6,875 nt of DNA, from assembly GCA_003164825.1 (NCBI GenBank), contig PLUH01000407.1, forward strand, positions 1 to 6,875, in the 5' to 3' direction. The position numbers were made by a program, and so were the translations under genes. The stretch comes from Hyphomicrobiales bacterium. GTDB lineage: Bacteria > Pseudomonadota > Alphaproteobacteria > Rhizobiales > Beijerinckiaceae. Below the pieces are notes generated by a model. It saw only the letters and a program-made list of their open reading frames with translations. It made no database searches and was not told the origin of the DNA. Positions 6,062 through 6,875 of this stretch are shown one piece after another. How positions within the stretch are numbered: the first letter of the stretch is position 1; each line of letters starts with the position of its first letter.

Positions 6062-6421
6062 CTAGAGTCGCCCGAGCTCACTCCCGTCTTTCACGCCCTC
6101 GGCGACGCCACGCGCCGGCGGATGCTTCGGGAACTCGCCGGCGGCGAGCGAACGGTCGGTCAGCTTGCGCAACCCTTCGCCATCTCGTTGGCGGCGGCCT
6201 CGAAGCACATCAAGGTGCTCGAGAACGCCGGGCTCATTCGCCGCGAGGTGCGCGGGCGCACCCATCTCTGCCGCCTCGACCCCGGGCCGCTCGCCAGCGC
6301 ACACGAGTGGCTGAGCTTCTACGAGCGCTTCTGGACCGGACGTCTCGATGTGCTCGAACGCCTCCTCCGCGAGGAGGACGCACGCAAATCCCAAAATCCA
6401 AACAGAGGAGACGTTCAATGA
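6053..6421 (+). CDS. ArsR/SmtB-family transcriptional repressor, partner of SRPBCC protein
   Basis: This 122-residue protein is a winged-helix repressor. The N-terminal FHALGDATRRRMLRELAGGE (13-32) is the classic ArsR opening, and the helix-turn-helix spans about 34-60 with recognition helix SLAAASKHIKVLENAGL (45-61), followed by the wing LIRREVRGRTHLCRL. The metal-binding ELCVCDL motif is absent and C73 is the only cysteine, so metal sensing is unlikely. The C-terminal WLSFYERFWTGRLDVLERLL is typical of the subgroup paired with AHA1/SRPBCC genes. ATG 6053 is preferred over the upstream in-frame ATG 5975 because the family's conserved sequence starts just after it and the extension would run through promoter and operators. 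No Shine-Dalgarno sequence precedes it, fitting leaderless translation. It overlaps the next gene by 4 bases and probably represses the pair by binding the two operators. The inducer is unknown. Confidence 0.92.
   Translation: MVELESPELTPVFHALGDATRRRMLRELAGGERTVGQLAQPFAISLAAASKHIKVLENAGLIRREVRGRTHLCRLDPGPLASAHEWLSFYERFWTGRLDVLERLLREEDARKSQNPNRGDVQ
6405..6410 (+). promoter_or_regulatory. Ribosome binding site for the SRPBCC gene
   Basis: GAGGAG lies 7 bases before ATG 6418, inside the end of the ArsR gene. It supports this start and contrasts with the regulator, which has none. Confidence 0.8.
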
Positions 6422-6875
6422 ATGACCTTGCAAAGCCCGACGCCTATGGCGCGCTGAGCGAGCCGGCGACGTTGACGATCCAGCGCTTTCTCCCCGGCCC
6501 GATCGAGCGCATCTGGGCCTATCTCACCGAGAACGACCTGCGCCGCCAATGGCTGGCGGCGGGCCAGATGGAAATGAAGGTCGGCGCGCCGTTCGAGCTG
6601 ATCTGGCGCAACAGCGAATTGACCAACCCGCCCGGCCGGCGACCGGAGGGCTTCGGCGACGAGCACCGGATGGAGAGCCGGATCACCGAGCTCGACCCGC
6701 CCCGCAGGCTCGCCTTCACCTGGGGAAAGGGTAGCGGCGATGTTTCGTTTGAACTCGAGCCAAGGGGCGAGAGGGTGCTGCTCACCGTAATCCATCGCCG
6801 CCTGCCCGACCGCGGAATGAAGCTTGGCGTCAGCGCCGGCTGGCACGCGCATCTCGACGTGCTGGTCGCGCGCCT
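6418..6875 (+). CDS. SRPBCC (AHA1-type) domain protein, 3' end outside window
   Basis: The open frame begins at ATG 6418, overlapping the ArsR stop by ATGA, and runs off the right edge with 152 residues visible. The pattern IQRFLPGPIERIWAYLTENDLRRQW (21-45) followed by MKVGAPFEL, ESRITELDPPRRLAFTW and VSFELEPRGERVLLTVIHRRL is that of the SRPBCC/AHA1 helix-grip fold, which binds hydrophobic ligands in a central cavity. The final visible GWHAHLDVLVAR matches the C-terminal helix of such proteins, so only a short part is probably missing. Genes of this type are very often translationally coupled to an ArsR repressor, as here. The ligand and cellular role cannot be told from the sequence. Confidence 0.88.
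   Translation, partial: MNDLAKPDAYGALSEPATLTIQRFLPGPIERIWAYLTENDLRRQWLAAGQMEMKVGAPFELIWRNSELTNPPGRRPEGFGDEHRMESRITELDPPRRLAFTWGKGSGDVSFELEPRGERVLLTVIHRRLPDRGMKLGVSAGWHAHLDVLVAR

Overview
The window looks like chromosomal DNA from a GC-rich alphaproteobacterium, possibly Hyphomicrobiales. This is a soft inference from the high GC of the central and right-hand genes, their protein style, and gene families common in that group. There is no rRNA, tRNA or CRISPR array, and no complete insertion sequence is visible.

The left part (about 1-3240) reads as a surface-glycan or natural-product decoration region. On the minus strand are a SAM-dependent methyltransferase with a long repetitive coiled-coil tail, cut by the left window edge, and upstream of it a TylF/MycF-type (macrocin O-methyltransferase family) sugar O-methyltransferase. 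The TylF gene is clearly less GC-rich than the genes to its right, so acquired DNA is likely. On the plus strand at about 2547-3238 lies the C-terminal half of an exostosin-like glycosyltransferase. It is split between two reading frames and lacks a recognisable N-terminus, so it looks like a decaying gene.

The central part (3294-5123, minus strand) is a complete feruloyl-CoA synthase (fcs), an ANL-superfamily enzyme that activates hydroxycinnamic acids. Its start is fixed by a strong Shine-Dalgarno sequence. Upstream on the same strand is a type II toxin-antitoxin pair: an intact Phd/YefM-type antitoxin (5641-5880) and a VapC PIN-domain toxin (5200-5628). The toxin has one in-frame TAG where a tryptophan is expected, so it is probably dead although its acidic active-site residues remain encoded.

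The right part (6053-6875, plus strand) is a two-gene unit: an ArsR-family repressor overlapping by 4 bases an SRPBCC/AHA1-domain gene that runs off the right edge. Its promoter is unusually readable. Two copies of TTCAACC-N4-GGTTGA(A), centred 40 bp apart, overlap the -35 and the -10/start region of a good sigma70-type promoter. The predicted transcription start falls at or next to the ATG, which suggests tight autorepression and a leaderless mRNA.

I see no convincing wholly new system. The most notable items are the twin operators with the apparently leaderless start, the 63-bp-periodic coiled-coil tail, the amber-inactivated VapC, and the frameshifted glycosyltransferase.
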